64,000 nt of DNA from NCBI GenBank assembly GCA_905221605.1, contig CAJNDS010002608.1, forward strand, positions 113,017 to 177,016. The letters run 5' to 3'. Positions 1-12,100 of the stretch are shown one piece after another. The notes under the pieces were generated by a model, which was given only the letters and a program-made list of their open reading frames with translations, made no database searches and had not been told where the DNA came from. Numbering within the stretch: the stretch's first letter is position 1; each line of letters opens with the position of its first letter. The stretch comes from Symbiodinium natans (Eukaryota > Sar > Dinophyceae > Suessiales > Symbiodiniaceae). Position numbers and translations under genes: made by a program.

Positions 1-580
1 TCACCGTGGTCATTGAGAATATCGGGGTTGATGATGCATACTATTGGCCCTTTCGTGGTAAGAGTATAAGCAATAATCCTATCCGGGAGACCACCTCCCC
101 CCAAGGGCCGATGATTGAGGTCAATTCCCACATCAACATCCGGAATTGTTGTGTCTGTGGCGGGCGTTTGGTTTTGAAGGCTCAGGGTTGACGTCTTCGC
201 ATGCCGCGCAGAAGCCCCACTAAACCATGCATTAGGGATGTGAAGCAACTTTTCAAAGTTCCTGCGCGCCAGCATGATGGGATGATGCACATATATAAGA
301 GCGTTTTGGGGCCGACTGAAGGCTGGACTGCTCTAATCGGTAGGACGAACCGCACCACTTTACGGCAATTGAGGGGCCATGGAAGCCTGACGAGCTAGAA
401 CCAGCGCAAGGTCCAGATATAGGGGCCTCTAGCTGGCTCACATGGATTATACAAGGATCATCAGGGGGTTGCCGTGGAAATTATTTCGGCGCCCGTAATC
501 ATTTCTCAGAAACCACACAAAGTCTCAAGACCCAAAGCTCAAAACCAAAAACAGCCCTAAAGCCACCAAGTCCAGGAGTC
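1..580. other. no gene recognised at left edge
   Basis: A short open frame runs on the plus strand from position 6 to 191, but its product resembles nothing I know and it lacks the exon-island pattern seen further right. The remainder is mixed unique sequence grading into CCCTAAA-like repeat near 540-560. The LRR gene to the right is on the minus strand, so its downstream exons may lie here or beyond the window; I could not identify any. Confidence 0.3.
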
Positions 581-587
581 GATTCTC

Positions 588-2265
588 CTCCAGCGCTGCC
601 GCGAGATGAAGAGCCCCTTCATCGTCGATGACGTTGTTGCACCTGCGTTTAGGGTTTTTTACGTTTTGGGTTGAGAACACAGAGCTGAAACTTTAACAGG
701 TCTCATCAAAACTACTCAAACCCTAAACACCCCTTAACCACTAACTCGTTCTGCGTTGGAAAGGTCTTGGTTCCCCTGCAATGCAAAAAACAAAAATGAC
801 ACCACCCTGTTTGCTTCTGTGGAGTTTGTTTTAATGTAAGCTTATGAGCCAACCCCCAACCACTGAGGCCCTGAACCCAAAACCCTGAACCCCTTAAAAA
901 CGTTGGACCGAGAGGCAGGTACAGGTGGGTCAACGTCACGTTCTTGATCAGCGCCTGCTGCAAGCTCCGGCTTTGCAGATGCAGTGGAAATTGGCCTTCG
1001 ACTAGTTCGGGGGTGTGGGCTTTTTGTGCTCAGGGTGGTTTAGGGGTTCGGGTTTTATGGTTTTATGGTTTTATGGTTTTATGGTTTTAGGGTTTTAGGG
1101 TTTTAGGGTTTTAGGGTTTTAGGGTTTTAGGGTTTAGGGTTCAGGCATCATAGGGGCGAGGCGAGGGTCCTCGGCGATGCGGGTGACGCCCGCGGACGTG
1201 ATGCCATTGTAGTCCAACCTGAGAAGTTTCTTCTGGCTCGCAGCTCAGGCTAGCTACAATTGGTTTGTTCGAACTAGGGATAATTGGTTCCTGGTACTTG
1301 TAGCGCTGAGAATGAAAGACCTGTCCATACATCGACTTCCACAAAGGGGCCCTCATTTATGAACAATTCCCTCATTGAAAAAGCTTAAGTTGTTGGGCGC
1401 AGCAGCATAAGGCTAAATTAGGGTCCCGAGATCCCAACTTTGTGAGCGATCCCCCACCCCCAGGGTTTGGGGTTTCGGGCCTAAATCCTAAATCCCTAGA
1501 ACCCTTACAAGCCCTTAGAAACCCTGAAAAAACCTTTAAAAACACCTAAAAAACCCTGAAAACCCTTTAAATAACCCTCAAAAACCCAACTAAAAGCTAA
1601 AACAACCCTAACAAAAACCCAAACACCCAACTCAGGTTCAGCTTCGGGATCCGGACTCCAGTTTTGTCAGCGAGGTGTTCCCTTCCAGGGCGGCCGCCAG
1701 CTGCTCAGCACCTCCACCCCCAAACCCTAAACCCAAAGCAGCGGCAACGACTAGGGTTTAGGGTTTAGGGATTGGGGTCTAGGGTTTAGGGTTAAAGGGA
1801 GAGGGAATTGTGGCCTAAGTTTGAAGGCTTTGGGCGAAGGATTTTGTTGGGAGGCTTGCTCCGCTTCTGGTTGGATTTCGCAGCCTAGGCTTGCAGTGGG
1901 CGTTCGGGATCTTGCGGGTTTCGGGCTTCGAAGCCTTGACCTCCATATATCCCAACCAGAAACCCTAAGAGCTGAAGCCCCAAAAAAACCCCGAAGAAGG
2001 AAAATGCAAAACCCTAAACTCTAATACCAGGAACCCTGATAACTCTAATTGCCTGAAGTCCTACCAAACCTTGCGGTTTTGGCCCCCGGGGCTCAGCGGC
2101 ACTTTCGGTTTTCGGTATCGAGCTTAGGACCCTAAAACCCTGAACTGAGCCCTTAGACCCTCCTCAAACCCGAGCCCGGCTAAGCCCTAAAAGCCCCTCA
2201 ACCAACCCAGAGAACTTCGGAACCCCCCCCCCCCCCCATGGCCTGCGTCCCCGATCTTCCGGTAC
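588..2265 (-). CDS. leucine-rich-repeat protein, partial, micro-exons
   Basis: Four minus-strand islands read as leucine-rich repeats of the ribonuclease-inhibitor type. In transcript order they are 2243-2265 (23 nt, YRKIGDA), 1657-1711 (starts GAEQLAAALEGNTSLTKL), 1158-1218 (LDYNGITSAGVTRIAEDPRL) and 588-642 (CNNVIDDEGALHLAAALE). The first three join in frame: the 23-nt exon ends at a GC donor and leaves one base, which the next exon completes to the Gly of GAEQL; that exon ends at a GT donor and joins to give KLELDYNG. The last block also follows an AG acceptor, but its phase to the previous exon is not resolved, so an exon may be missing between them. The N-x-I/V and L-x-x-x-L spacing is what RI-type repeats show. 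The introns are degenerate TTTAGGG/CCCTAAA sequence. Both ends of the gene are unknown. LRR proteins of this kind usually bind other proteins; the specific role is unknown. Confidence 0.6.
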
Positions 2266-2269
2266 CTGC

Positions 2270-5200
2270 GCGCAGAGGCAACCCCAAAACTTACTCATCG
2301 ACCTTGTCCTCCTGCCCCTGCGTTAGAGAAGTGTACATGTGAGTCGACCTTCTTGGGTGAAGGGGTGGGTGCCCATGATTCCGCTGTTCTGATCGCCACA
2401 CCACCGGCTCGAGTTCGGGTCAAAAAAGAGAGCCAGGCAAGCATCACAGCCACACCCCCAACAGTTCCCGATGCACCTCCCTAACAAGTGGTCTGCATGC
2501 TGTAATCTATCTCCTGGCCTAGGCTCCAAACATTCGTCTAACGTTCCTGAACCCTAGTCCACTGAAACCACCTGAAGCACTATGATCCACTACTCTTTTT
2601 GCAAGATCCCCATAATCCGTCGAACCCCCTTGGACCCCCGAACACCCAAACAAACCACAAGCACCCATTGAGAGCCTTTTAGGGAGTTGCGGGTGCTTTT
2701 CCACTCCTAAACCCTGCCGAGGCCTCAAATCGAGCCGCTTCACCTTTTTCCCCGACCTGGGCTATGTTGCCCGGTTTTGCGGGAGCGGATCAAGCTTTGG
2801 GGCTTAGGGGTGTTCGCAGAGGAAGGATTGAAGGATTGCAGTGGCTCTTGTGCAATTGTGCCAAGCAAGACCCCGGGTAGCCAGCGTAGTGAAAGCAACA
2901 GCACCATGGTTACGTGCATCATGGTGGGCGAATGCATGGAATGAGCCCAAACCCTAAGTGGCTGGCAGAAGCACCTCCAGCGCGTGCTCCAAACTGAGCG
3001 CCACCACCTGATTTCGCAAGCTCTGAAATTGCGTTCATACCTCAGGGTTGCGGGCTGATACTGAGACCCCTTTTGCGGGTTTTGCTTACCAGGGCTTCGA
3101 TAGATGCTGTTTGGCTTCATCAACCTTTGCTAACCGCACCTTGCTCTTGCCAAACTCAACACGCTGGCCCGCTAAGGCGGCGGTACTCAACCTGTTCTCC
3201 CACTGTCCTATGTCTTAGCGGAATGGCGCACCTCCCACATGAACTGCCATGAAGTTACAGCCCCCCCTAAACCCGAACCACTCCCCCCTTCCAGCCTTGT
3301 TGGAAGCTTTTGTCGGGTTCGCGGACGCTTGGCGCTTCAACTGCGGCTGCTGCTTCGGCATGTCGGCCCGGAGATGGCTCTGCTGAGCGAGTGCGTGGAG
3401 GGACCAGCTAAGGGGCTTAACAAGCCCTGGCATGGGGAAGCTGAAGGAGGACTGGGAGTCATCGAGAATGTGGGTGTGCATGTGTGAGAGATAGAGAAAG
3501 AGAGCGAACCTCTCCTTTGGTCTTGCTTGTTGATGGCATGTTGGAATCCACAGCTCTAAATTGTAGACGCAGGGGCATCATGGAGGGCCTGAATGCCTAA
3601 GGCTAGGGTTGTGAGGGCGATTTCAGAGGCCCTGCGGTGCTACTGTACATGGTCAGGCTGGCGCGCTGGCAAGCAGCATCAGCTTGCGACGGGACCATGA
3701 CATCAAACTGTGATGCAACATGTTCGGGCTGCCCTACATCCCCCACCATCATGGCAGAGCGCTGGAACCCGAAGCCGTTAAACCCCAAACGGCTCTAAGC
3801 CTCAAACCAAGAAGCAGCCAAACATCCTCATGCTTGGGACCAGAAGATACCGCAAGGCCGCCGAAGATACAACGGGGAGAACACATTGAAGAAAAATCTG
3901 CGAATCCTAGACGGCCCTGCAAAGCTTTGACCTTGTTCTTACGGCCTTGCTGATTGAAGCTATTGCTGCTGGTACACATGGATCCTCACAGCACTTCGTA
4001 GCAACTGGCTTATAGAGGATCCTACACCAGTTGAAAAACGACTTCAAGACAGCCGAAGTGCTGAAGCGTTGTGTTCTTCCAACCTCTAGTCCCGAACATG
4101 CTTCCTCCACTCCCTGAAGCCTATAAACTATAACAACCCAGGGACAATAAGCCTGCACGCATCTTTAAGCGCCGCGCGGTTTCTGCACTTCGCCTCCGCT
4201 GCTGTGCCGACCCCACGCTCGAACATGCATATGCATGACCTGCGGCAGCTCAGCCTGTGTCACACAATGGCTCTCTTGCAAGATGCTCAAATTACTCACC
4301 ATAGTTAGAGGCAACCTTCTACTACAAGGTACATGTGGGGGTGGGTGGTGATTGCCATAACAAACACGAATTTAGACCGAAGTGCTCACAACTGAGCTGA
4401 GTGGTTTGCTCAGGGAGGCGAGATGTGCAGCCTGGCTTCCCTCCGGCGGCAAAACCCAGGCTTTAGTGCATATAACAAATGATACCTGATAACATCCGTT
4501 GAATAGTATCAGAATGAAAACATAAAAGTATACAGAAAGCATATATATTAGTATAAACAAAAGTATACATTGGTGTGTACATATGATGTGCTTCATATCA
4601 AAATATATTCTCTTGATCTGAAAAATCACTAGGGTGTATGGGTGTAGGAGGATCTCAGAGCAAGGCACGGTTCTGGTGCTGCAGTACTGCAGGTATGTAG
4701 AATTGGCCGTAGCAACACACTGAATTTTGGACCCCAAAACCCAGGCCCAAAACTAACTATCGAACTGTCAGACTGTCTGCGTCCCTTATGTTCAGAGCCT
4801 TGGCCTGCCCCTTCTTCCAGCCTCGTTGCGGCTCATCTGTACCGATGGGCCGCGTCAGCGGCCGAAGCATCCGCTTCCGACCCAAAAGGCCCTAAACCCC
4901 CGAAGCTCTCGCCGCGCAAATGCAGCAAGAAAGGTCGAAGGTCGGCGGGTCCATGCTTGGACCCAGCAGAGTGCTCGCCGCGGAGTTTTGGGCTCAGGAT
5001 CTCCCGATAGCAACTCAGAAGCCTTAGCGGGTCCTATATGGAGAAAATCACTACAGAAATCGGGGTTTACGATATAAGGGGTATCTTGTTGGGGTCCTGA
5101 TTACAATGGGATCCTACTATTTGGGGGTCTATATTGGGTCCCCTGTGTTCGTAAGCCCCCATATAAGAACAAGAAGAAGCCAAGTTCCACATTTTGCCCA

Positions 5201-8200
5201 TCGCTCCGAAGCAGGCTCCTTTGCTTCTTTACCGGAATGCTTCTGAGTGAGCAGGGGTTGCCGAAACATGGGGTCCCCAGCCGCTATACACCCTCAAGAA
5301 TCCAAGAAACCCTTAACCCTCACACGGACCCACCGAAGAGGGCCGGTCGATGCTGGAACTCTAGCTGAGGAGCCGCTTTGGGTCTATGACTGCTGCTCGG
5401 GCAAACAGAGTAAAGCCAAGGGCTCCAATACAACATTTCGGGTACTCTGGTACGAGCTGCAGCGGCCGTGGATCGCGCCACAGCACAAACTAAGGATGCC
5501 AAGTGTAATATAGGGGAGGGAAGAATTTATGACTTGTATTATTAATACTCCCTATATTGCCCCCTATATAATAACCCCCCAAAACCCTATTCCAATTATT
5601 GACACCCCTAAAGGGTTTCACATGAACCCCGAAATCCTCGGGGTGGCCCGCTTTCAGCAGCCCCCAGCTGCGCTGACTACTGGAAGAGATCGTCGGGGAG
5701 CGGCTTCGCCCGTGCTTCCCGTGCTTCCGGGTGTCCACCTGCGCTGGGCTTTCAGGGCATTTCTGGGTGTTTCGTTGGGAAACTTAATCTTATAGGCCTA
5801 CCACAATAAGGCTCATAATTGTACTGTGACGATCAAGATGGTACCCTTGGCATTGCAGCTTAAGTCCCTTAACAAGAACCTGAGAGCCCAGAACCGCCGA
5901 TTTTCTTGTTGCCTTTCCGGTCAACGACGGTACCAGTTTTGGCTTTAGCAAGAGAGAGGCTCTCATGCTCACTGCCATTTCTTTGAGAAGTCGCATGCAT
6001 TGACTTGTAGGACACTCTTGGGATTGAGGCCTGGTTTATAGAAACTACACGGTCTCTTTGGAAGGTTCCTGTTACAATATGGGGCCTTGTATTCAGGGTA
6101 CAGTACTGTGCACAATGGAGAACCATATTTTACAGAAACTACCCGAAAGACTTGGTGTGTATGCCCGAGAACCGAAGCCTCTCGCGTGGTGCGTAGGCAT
6201 GTCGTGTCCTGTCGCAAAGGCCGAGCTTGCGTCTGGGGAGGGACCTCAAAACTCAGGGGCTCTTAAGGCCAATTATGGCCAATTACACAGGGTACTGAAG
6301 GCCCTATTGTGGGCAAGCACGGGCATGTTTTGGGCTGCTTTTGAGTCTTGTGAGGTCCGGCGGCTGGGATCCTACGACTCGGGCTTGTCAAAATTCAAGT
6401 CAAAGAGGCTTGGGATCCGTAGACGGCCCTAAGGCTAAGGCTTCTGCGGGCTCCTTCAAGGTACAAGCCCCAGGGCAACCTGAAGACGGCCCTAAGCTTT
6501 GGGGGTTGGGTGTTGAAGCTTTCGGGGTCCTACCCACCCCCCCCCCCCCCCCCAAAGCCCTAAGCCCTACGAACCCTAACCCACCCAAAAAATGGGAACA
6601 AAGGGCCCCAAACTAAAAACCCTAAACGCATGCCCCCCCCCCCCTTTTTTTTGGTGCACCTACAGCAGGCGGCGGCCGGTAGCCGCCGTGATACGGGGGC
6701 CTGCGCGGGGGCTCAGGAGGGTTTAGGGTTTAGGATTTAGGGGATCCCAAAAAATGAGGCCAAGGGCTACGACTGCGGGCCCTGTCTCGGAGTTTTGTTA
6801 GGATTTATACGATTGCGGGATTACTGTGTTTCTTGTGTGTGCTGGCGGATGATACGGCGCTCATGACTCGAGTGTATGGGTGCACTGCTTTGGACCATCA
6901 GGTTCTGGAAAAAATCTCTCAAGCAACCGAGTCTCTGCAGATCTTTTGTGCACGCTTTGCCGCAAGCAAGAGGCACAGGCAGGAGAGGCTCTGCGTGAGA
7001 GACTTCGGACCGTTGGCCCTGTCTCAGTTAAAATAGGCACGCGAGCACACGATCTGCTATGAACTTCCACCCATCACATCGACCCCTGGCTTGAAAGAGC
7101 CACGCGCCAGGGATTTCCCGACGCAATGTGTGCGCGTGGCGGCGACGCGAGCCAAGAGAGCTAAACGATGCCATAAAGTAAAGTGGCCCTCCAGCGTAGG
7201 ACCCCCCTTGGGTCCTTACTGGGCACACGGTTTAGGGCTTGGGGTGCTCCGACAGTTGAACCCCCAATGCGTAGAGGGCCCTTCTGTGGTGGTGCAGGAC
7301 ATGGGGAGAAGTGGGGGTGGGGGGGGGGTGTTCCACCAAAACAGGAAAGCTCAATCCCCCTAAACCCTGCAGCCGTAAATAACCTGAAATCCTAAAACCC
7401 GAGAGTGCCGAAACCTTAGCCTCAGAATGATGTTGTTTGAAAGATGTCGAAGATCCGTGCATCCTCGTAAACCCTGAACTTCCTGAACCCTCTTATTCTG
7501 GAGCTGCAATAGGGAAATTTCGAGGAACTCTAAAACCGTGAGGTTTTTTGAACTACAGGAAGAGGTTTAGGTTTGAGCGTCTTGGGGTTTTGGGCTATGA
7601 GGACAGCAGGGTTTAGGGCTTGGGCTTTTAGAGCTTGCCGGCAAAGAAGGTTCCCTAAACCCCAAACTCTGGCAGAAGATGCCAGCTCTTAAACTTCGCA
7701 GGCCGCTCTGCGGGGGAGGGAGGAGGCGGAGGGCCCGGAGAACTTCACAAGCGCATCACCCCATTTCGGGCCTGGAGAGACTGGTATGTGCACTCTTTCT
7801 GGGCCTCTACGACGATAGGTTTTAGGGAAATTGCAAAAAAAGACTACTGAATATTGGGGAACACGAGCTTCGTTTTTAATCTTCTCCTCCGCCTGACTGA
7901 CTCTTCCCCCGAACACCGCAGGCAGCTCCTGGACTTCAAACTCGCAGGGCGCAGATCTCTTTGGCCCGCTTCTTGCACCACACCAAAAGGATGCAAACCG
8001 GTGGCAGAGGTCCTTTCCCTTCTGGTGAGCTCCATTATGATGTTGAGCTGCTGAGGGATTCGACTCGCATGCTAGCTGCAGGTGTTCAGTAGGGATGGCT
8101 TCGGACTCGGAGAATCTCGACATCAGGTCTGACTGGTGCTTGTGGGTACAGGTGAGGATATCGTGCGTTAGGCTAGGACCCCGTCCGAGTTCTTTGTACA

Positions 8201-8870
8201 TCATGGCGATTCTAGCCAGACACCTCGGCTCTTGAGAACGGGTGGATACGGGTGGGGTTTGTAGGGATTAGGGTGCTAAGACTTGGGCTCGAAGCTTCGG
8301 GGAGCCTAGGTATCGCGGCTGAGGGATTGGTCTCACATGCCCCGAACGCTAAGCCGCTAAACCATCAGGTCTACAAAAGAGTGTGCTGCAGGAACTGTTG
8401 GTCGTTCGATCTAGGGCCTTCGCACGTATGTTCCTAAACATCCACCAATGCCGCGTATACAAGAAGAAGGAGTACGCGCTGAGTAAAGTCCCTGAACCCT
8501 AAATCTCGTCCCAGGTGCAAGTCCCACGGAGCGCAGCATCGGTGGCGCACCGTGGCGAAGCACGACCTCGTTGCAACAGGTCAACCGCGGGACATGAGGA
8601 CTCGCGGGGTTTCTGGGGTTTTGAGAGGGCTTGTAGGGTTATGTAGGTTTAAAGGGCTTTGTGGAGTGTATAGAGTTCAGGATTCAGCACTGGACGTTCC
8701 AGCAAAGATCGTATTGGGAATGTAGACGGCCTCTACAGATCTGTACACGCTGGAAAGTAAGAAACTGCTCTGCTGCAAACCCACTGAGGGCGACCCACCG
8801 AATGAGCAGGCTTCCTCACCGAAATGAAAAGCAGTGCGAGTCGGAAACTTCCACCCCATGCGAGCTATGC
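2270..8870. other. repeat-rich stretch, probable introns or 5' part of LRR gene
   Basis: I see no complete gene. Degenerate telomere-like sequence alternates with unique islands. Minus-strand blocks that read like coding sequence include 8500-8566 (after an AG at 8568-8567) and one near 5,650-5,730 after a CGCAG acceptor with a basic, serine-rich product. An ATG at 8904-8902 is followed after ten codons by a canonical GTAAGC donor and would be a possible first exon of the gene downstream of the lipase. A 171-codon minus frame (7689-8204) stays open, but I recognise no family in it. None of these is proven. Confidence 0.2.
6833..7036 (+). pseudogene. short ORF with ADD motif, possible retroelement relic
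   Basis: A 67-codon plus-strand frame of balanced composition carries LADDTALMT near its start, followed by an amphipathic helical stretch. Non-LTR retrotransposon reverse transcriptases have a (Y/F)ADD active-site motif with hydrophobic residues and a Leu-rich helix just after it, so this could be a decayed fragment. There is no further reverse transcriptase domain on either side, the first residue of the motif is Leu, and the minus strand over the same bases is also open. I regard it as a weak call. Confidence 0.15.
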
Positions 8871-9177
8871 TTACCGAAAGTACTATGTTAACGGCCGGGG
8901 CCATGAACAAAAAATTGAGTCCCCAGAACCCAAACTTCAAGGGCACACACCCTAGGGTCCCACTGGAAAAGCTTTGAACACCAAGTACTAAGCCCTAGAG
9001 CCACCAATTTTAAAAACCTAAGCCGTAACCAGCCAAATTCCCAAACCCCAAACCATCCGACCCCTAAAGACCTAAACCCTTCAACGGTGTAACCCTGTGG
9101 CCTTCCAGCTCTTACCACCAAAACGCGCACACCTGAACCCTAAACCCCTTTCCGGCCCTTCGGTACTCAGATCACTC

Positions 9178-12100
9178 TCAGCTCGCGGCCACCAGCGAGA
9201 CGCCCAGCCCGGCCACGAGGGTCGGCTGGAAGTCCGAGTGGAAGTACGAAGACCTAGGGTTCTAGGGTTGTAGGGATTGTAGGGCTGAGGGTTCTTTAAG
9301 TCTAGGGTTGAGGGGGAGGGGGGAGAGGGAGGGGCTTGCAGTTCAATTAGAATTCAACCGTTGGGCTGAAACGCTCGGGGCTGAAACTTCAGCATGAGAT
9401 CTTATGCTACCGTTCCCCAGTCTCCTAGGAGACAACTCATAAGGGAACCAAAACAGAGGGAGGTAAGTATTCCACCAAAAAGCTAAGTACATGGAAACCT
9501 TATGTACCATCTCGAAAACAAGCTTCGAGTATGCTCGGTATGCTTGGGGTTGTTGTTGAGCCCTTCGCAGGAAAGGGGGAGGCTTGACTACACCAGATGC
9601 CTGCAGAAACAAACGAATGCACAGCGACCACAAACTCGCAATCCGACTAGTACCCCGAAAACCCAAAACTGAATGAACTCCATCCCAGTCAGGGATACGC
9701 TTTTTGACGGCAATAACAACAATGCCCTATCCCTTCAATGCAAAAGCCATGCGCAAGGCCTTGCCTCTGGTCTAGGGTTTCGGAATGGTTTGGGCTTGGG
9801 GTTAGGGCTTGGGGTCCTTGGCTGAAGCTCCGGGCCTTCAGGTCAAGGTCAGGATGCTTTGCCCTGATAACCGCTTCAAGCCCACAAACCCGAACCTCAC
9901 ACCCACAAATCTCCAGAACCTTAGGGACCTAAACGCATGGCAGCCAAGCAGCTGGAAGCTCGCGATCAGGAATTCCCAAACGAACTGCACGATGCTCCAA
10001 GCAGTGTTTCCCGGCTGGTAGTCGTGCCTGCTCAGGAGGATTTGAAGCGTTCAGGGCTGGCTGCCCGAGCGTTGAGGGTTGGGATCAAGAAGCAACTGCC
10101 TCGGGCTTCTCTGGTTTGGGGTTTGTTGTATCATCGCCTCGATCTGCTTTAAGTCGGGCTCAGGCTTCGAAGCTCGACAGAACTCTAAGATGACCCCACC
10201 CCCCTTGTTTCTAGGGTCACCCTCGCCATTGAAAAAAGCATCCAAGGCCCTTGGCCCAAATCCTACTGTGCTCGGTAGCCCTTGTGCCAACTCAATTTTT
10301 CTGTTGCTTAGTCTTCTCAAGGAACCAAGAACCCAGCAAAGGCGGAAGGGTTAGGATTGCACTATTTCGAGGGGCATGTTCGGGGCACCCCTATTTTGGG
10401 ATAATATGCCCATATACACCCCCGGCCACACGCAAGTGGCCTACACGCACTGAAGCGGCCGGCGTCGTCGCCGCAGTGTCGCAACAGGTGGCATATGGCG
10501 CCTGCCCCATCTAAGGACATCAAGGAAGCAACCTTACTATAGACCCCAAACCCAAAGTAAACCTCTCGGGCAGATACCAATCTAAGGTTTGTAGGGTCTA
10601 GCTTTTGGGCTTGGGCATTTAGAACTTAGGAAAAACATGGGGATCGGACTTGGGCGTTCCTGGGGTTCAAAGAGGGCCTCTTCTTCGGTACCCGGGCTTA
10701 GGGGTTGGGGTCTTCGGGTCTTAGGGTCTCCCAAAACGGAGGAAATTGACATGGACGCGCAACACCATACAGGCCGAAGCCACTTCAGCATGGAAATCTC
10801 GTACTCCTATGCACCGACGAAGTCAAAGAGTCAAGGAACGGAACACTAACACTTGTACTATACTTACTACTGATGTTGCACTTCAATCATTCCCTAATAG
10901 CCAACAGTACAGGGGAGGACATGCCCAGTTTGGCCATTCTTTCTCTGTCTCTTCAGCTTCAGACGAAAGCCCTTGAGGCTTAAACTGCTTGAAGCCTAAA
11001 ATCCCAAAACCCTTCACCCCAAAACTTTAAACCCGATACCCCTAAAGCCCGACATGACAACCCTTCCCTGGATCTGCGTGGACCTTCCAGGAGGTGGCAC
11101 CTTGGCGACTACAGGGCTTTTTCGGGATGCAATAGGGGGCTTTTCGTGCTTGTAGGGCTCAGTGGGCTGACTCCCAGGGGTGCAACTAAACCCCGGCCAG
11201 ATGTTGAGGTCCAAGCCCCACAGCGATGCTCTTCTGCGTCTGGTCCTGAAACTTTGCTAGGTTCCCAGGCGTGTACCTTACATTTTATACTGGAGAGCTT
11301 GCAAGGCTTATCGCGGTTTTGTAGGCCACCAGGTTGCAGGTTTGAGTGCTTGCGATCATGGGGCGTGCAGTTTCTTCATGTTTTAGGATGCAGGTGGTCG
11401 GGCTTTGAAGCCAGAGGATGAAAGTCCTGAAGTTTACGGTTGAGGGGCTTGGGATTGAGGATTTTAGGGTTTTAGTAGTTTTAGGGTTGAGGGGCTTGGG
11501 ATGCAGTGTCCCAAGTCCCAGCCCAGGAGTTGCTCTGTGCTTATTAAGGGCTTCCTACCGAGACCCAATCCCTCCGTGCTTTGGCGCCTGGCTTGCTTCT
11601 AAGTCTAAACAATGTACCCGCAACAACATGGGTGTATCGCGCCGCGAAGGTCGTCGGCTAGCATCTCGGCGGCCGCCGCCACAGTTGCGCCCCGATAGGC
11701 TTCTAGCAAGGTCGACTGGGTCGCGGCGGAGAGGTAACCGTTTGGGGCCATAGCCAAGAGGAAAGCTGCCGCAGCGGAAGGGGGGCGTCGGCGAGGCCCA
11801 GCAATGAAGTCGCGAAAGCGGCGTCTGCGGCCAGAACTCGTGACTGCACAGCTCCCGCTTCTTCCGCCTCGCACGCCGCAACGCCGTGCAGCCGGGGTGC
11901 GAGGCCATTCGGCTCTACCGGCGGCGCTTCCCGCAGCGTCGCCGCTAGTCCGTCGAAGCGCTCTCCCGCATCGTTAGGCAGTGACCGCCATGCCTCCAAG
12001 GCGGCCTGACTGAGGTGGGGCTTAGGGCTTGGGGCTTGGGGCTTAGGGCTTGGGGCTTGGGGTTTGGGGCTTCGGGCTATGGATGCAGGGTGTAGCGCGT

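Noticed and set aside
588-642. First read as an ankyrin repeat (DDEGALHLAAALEE)
   Set aside because: The neighbouring exons join as RI-type leucine-rich repeats and this block fits the same pattern.
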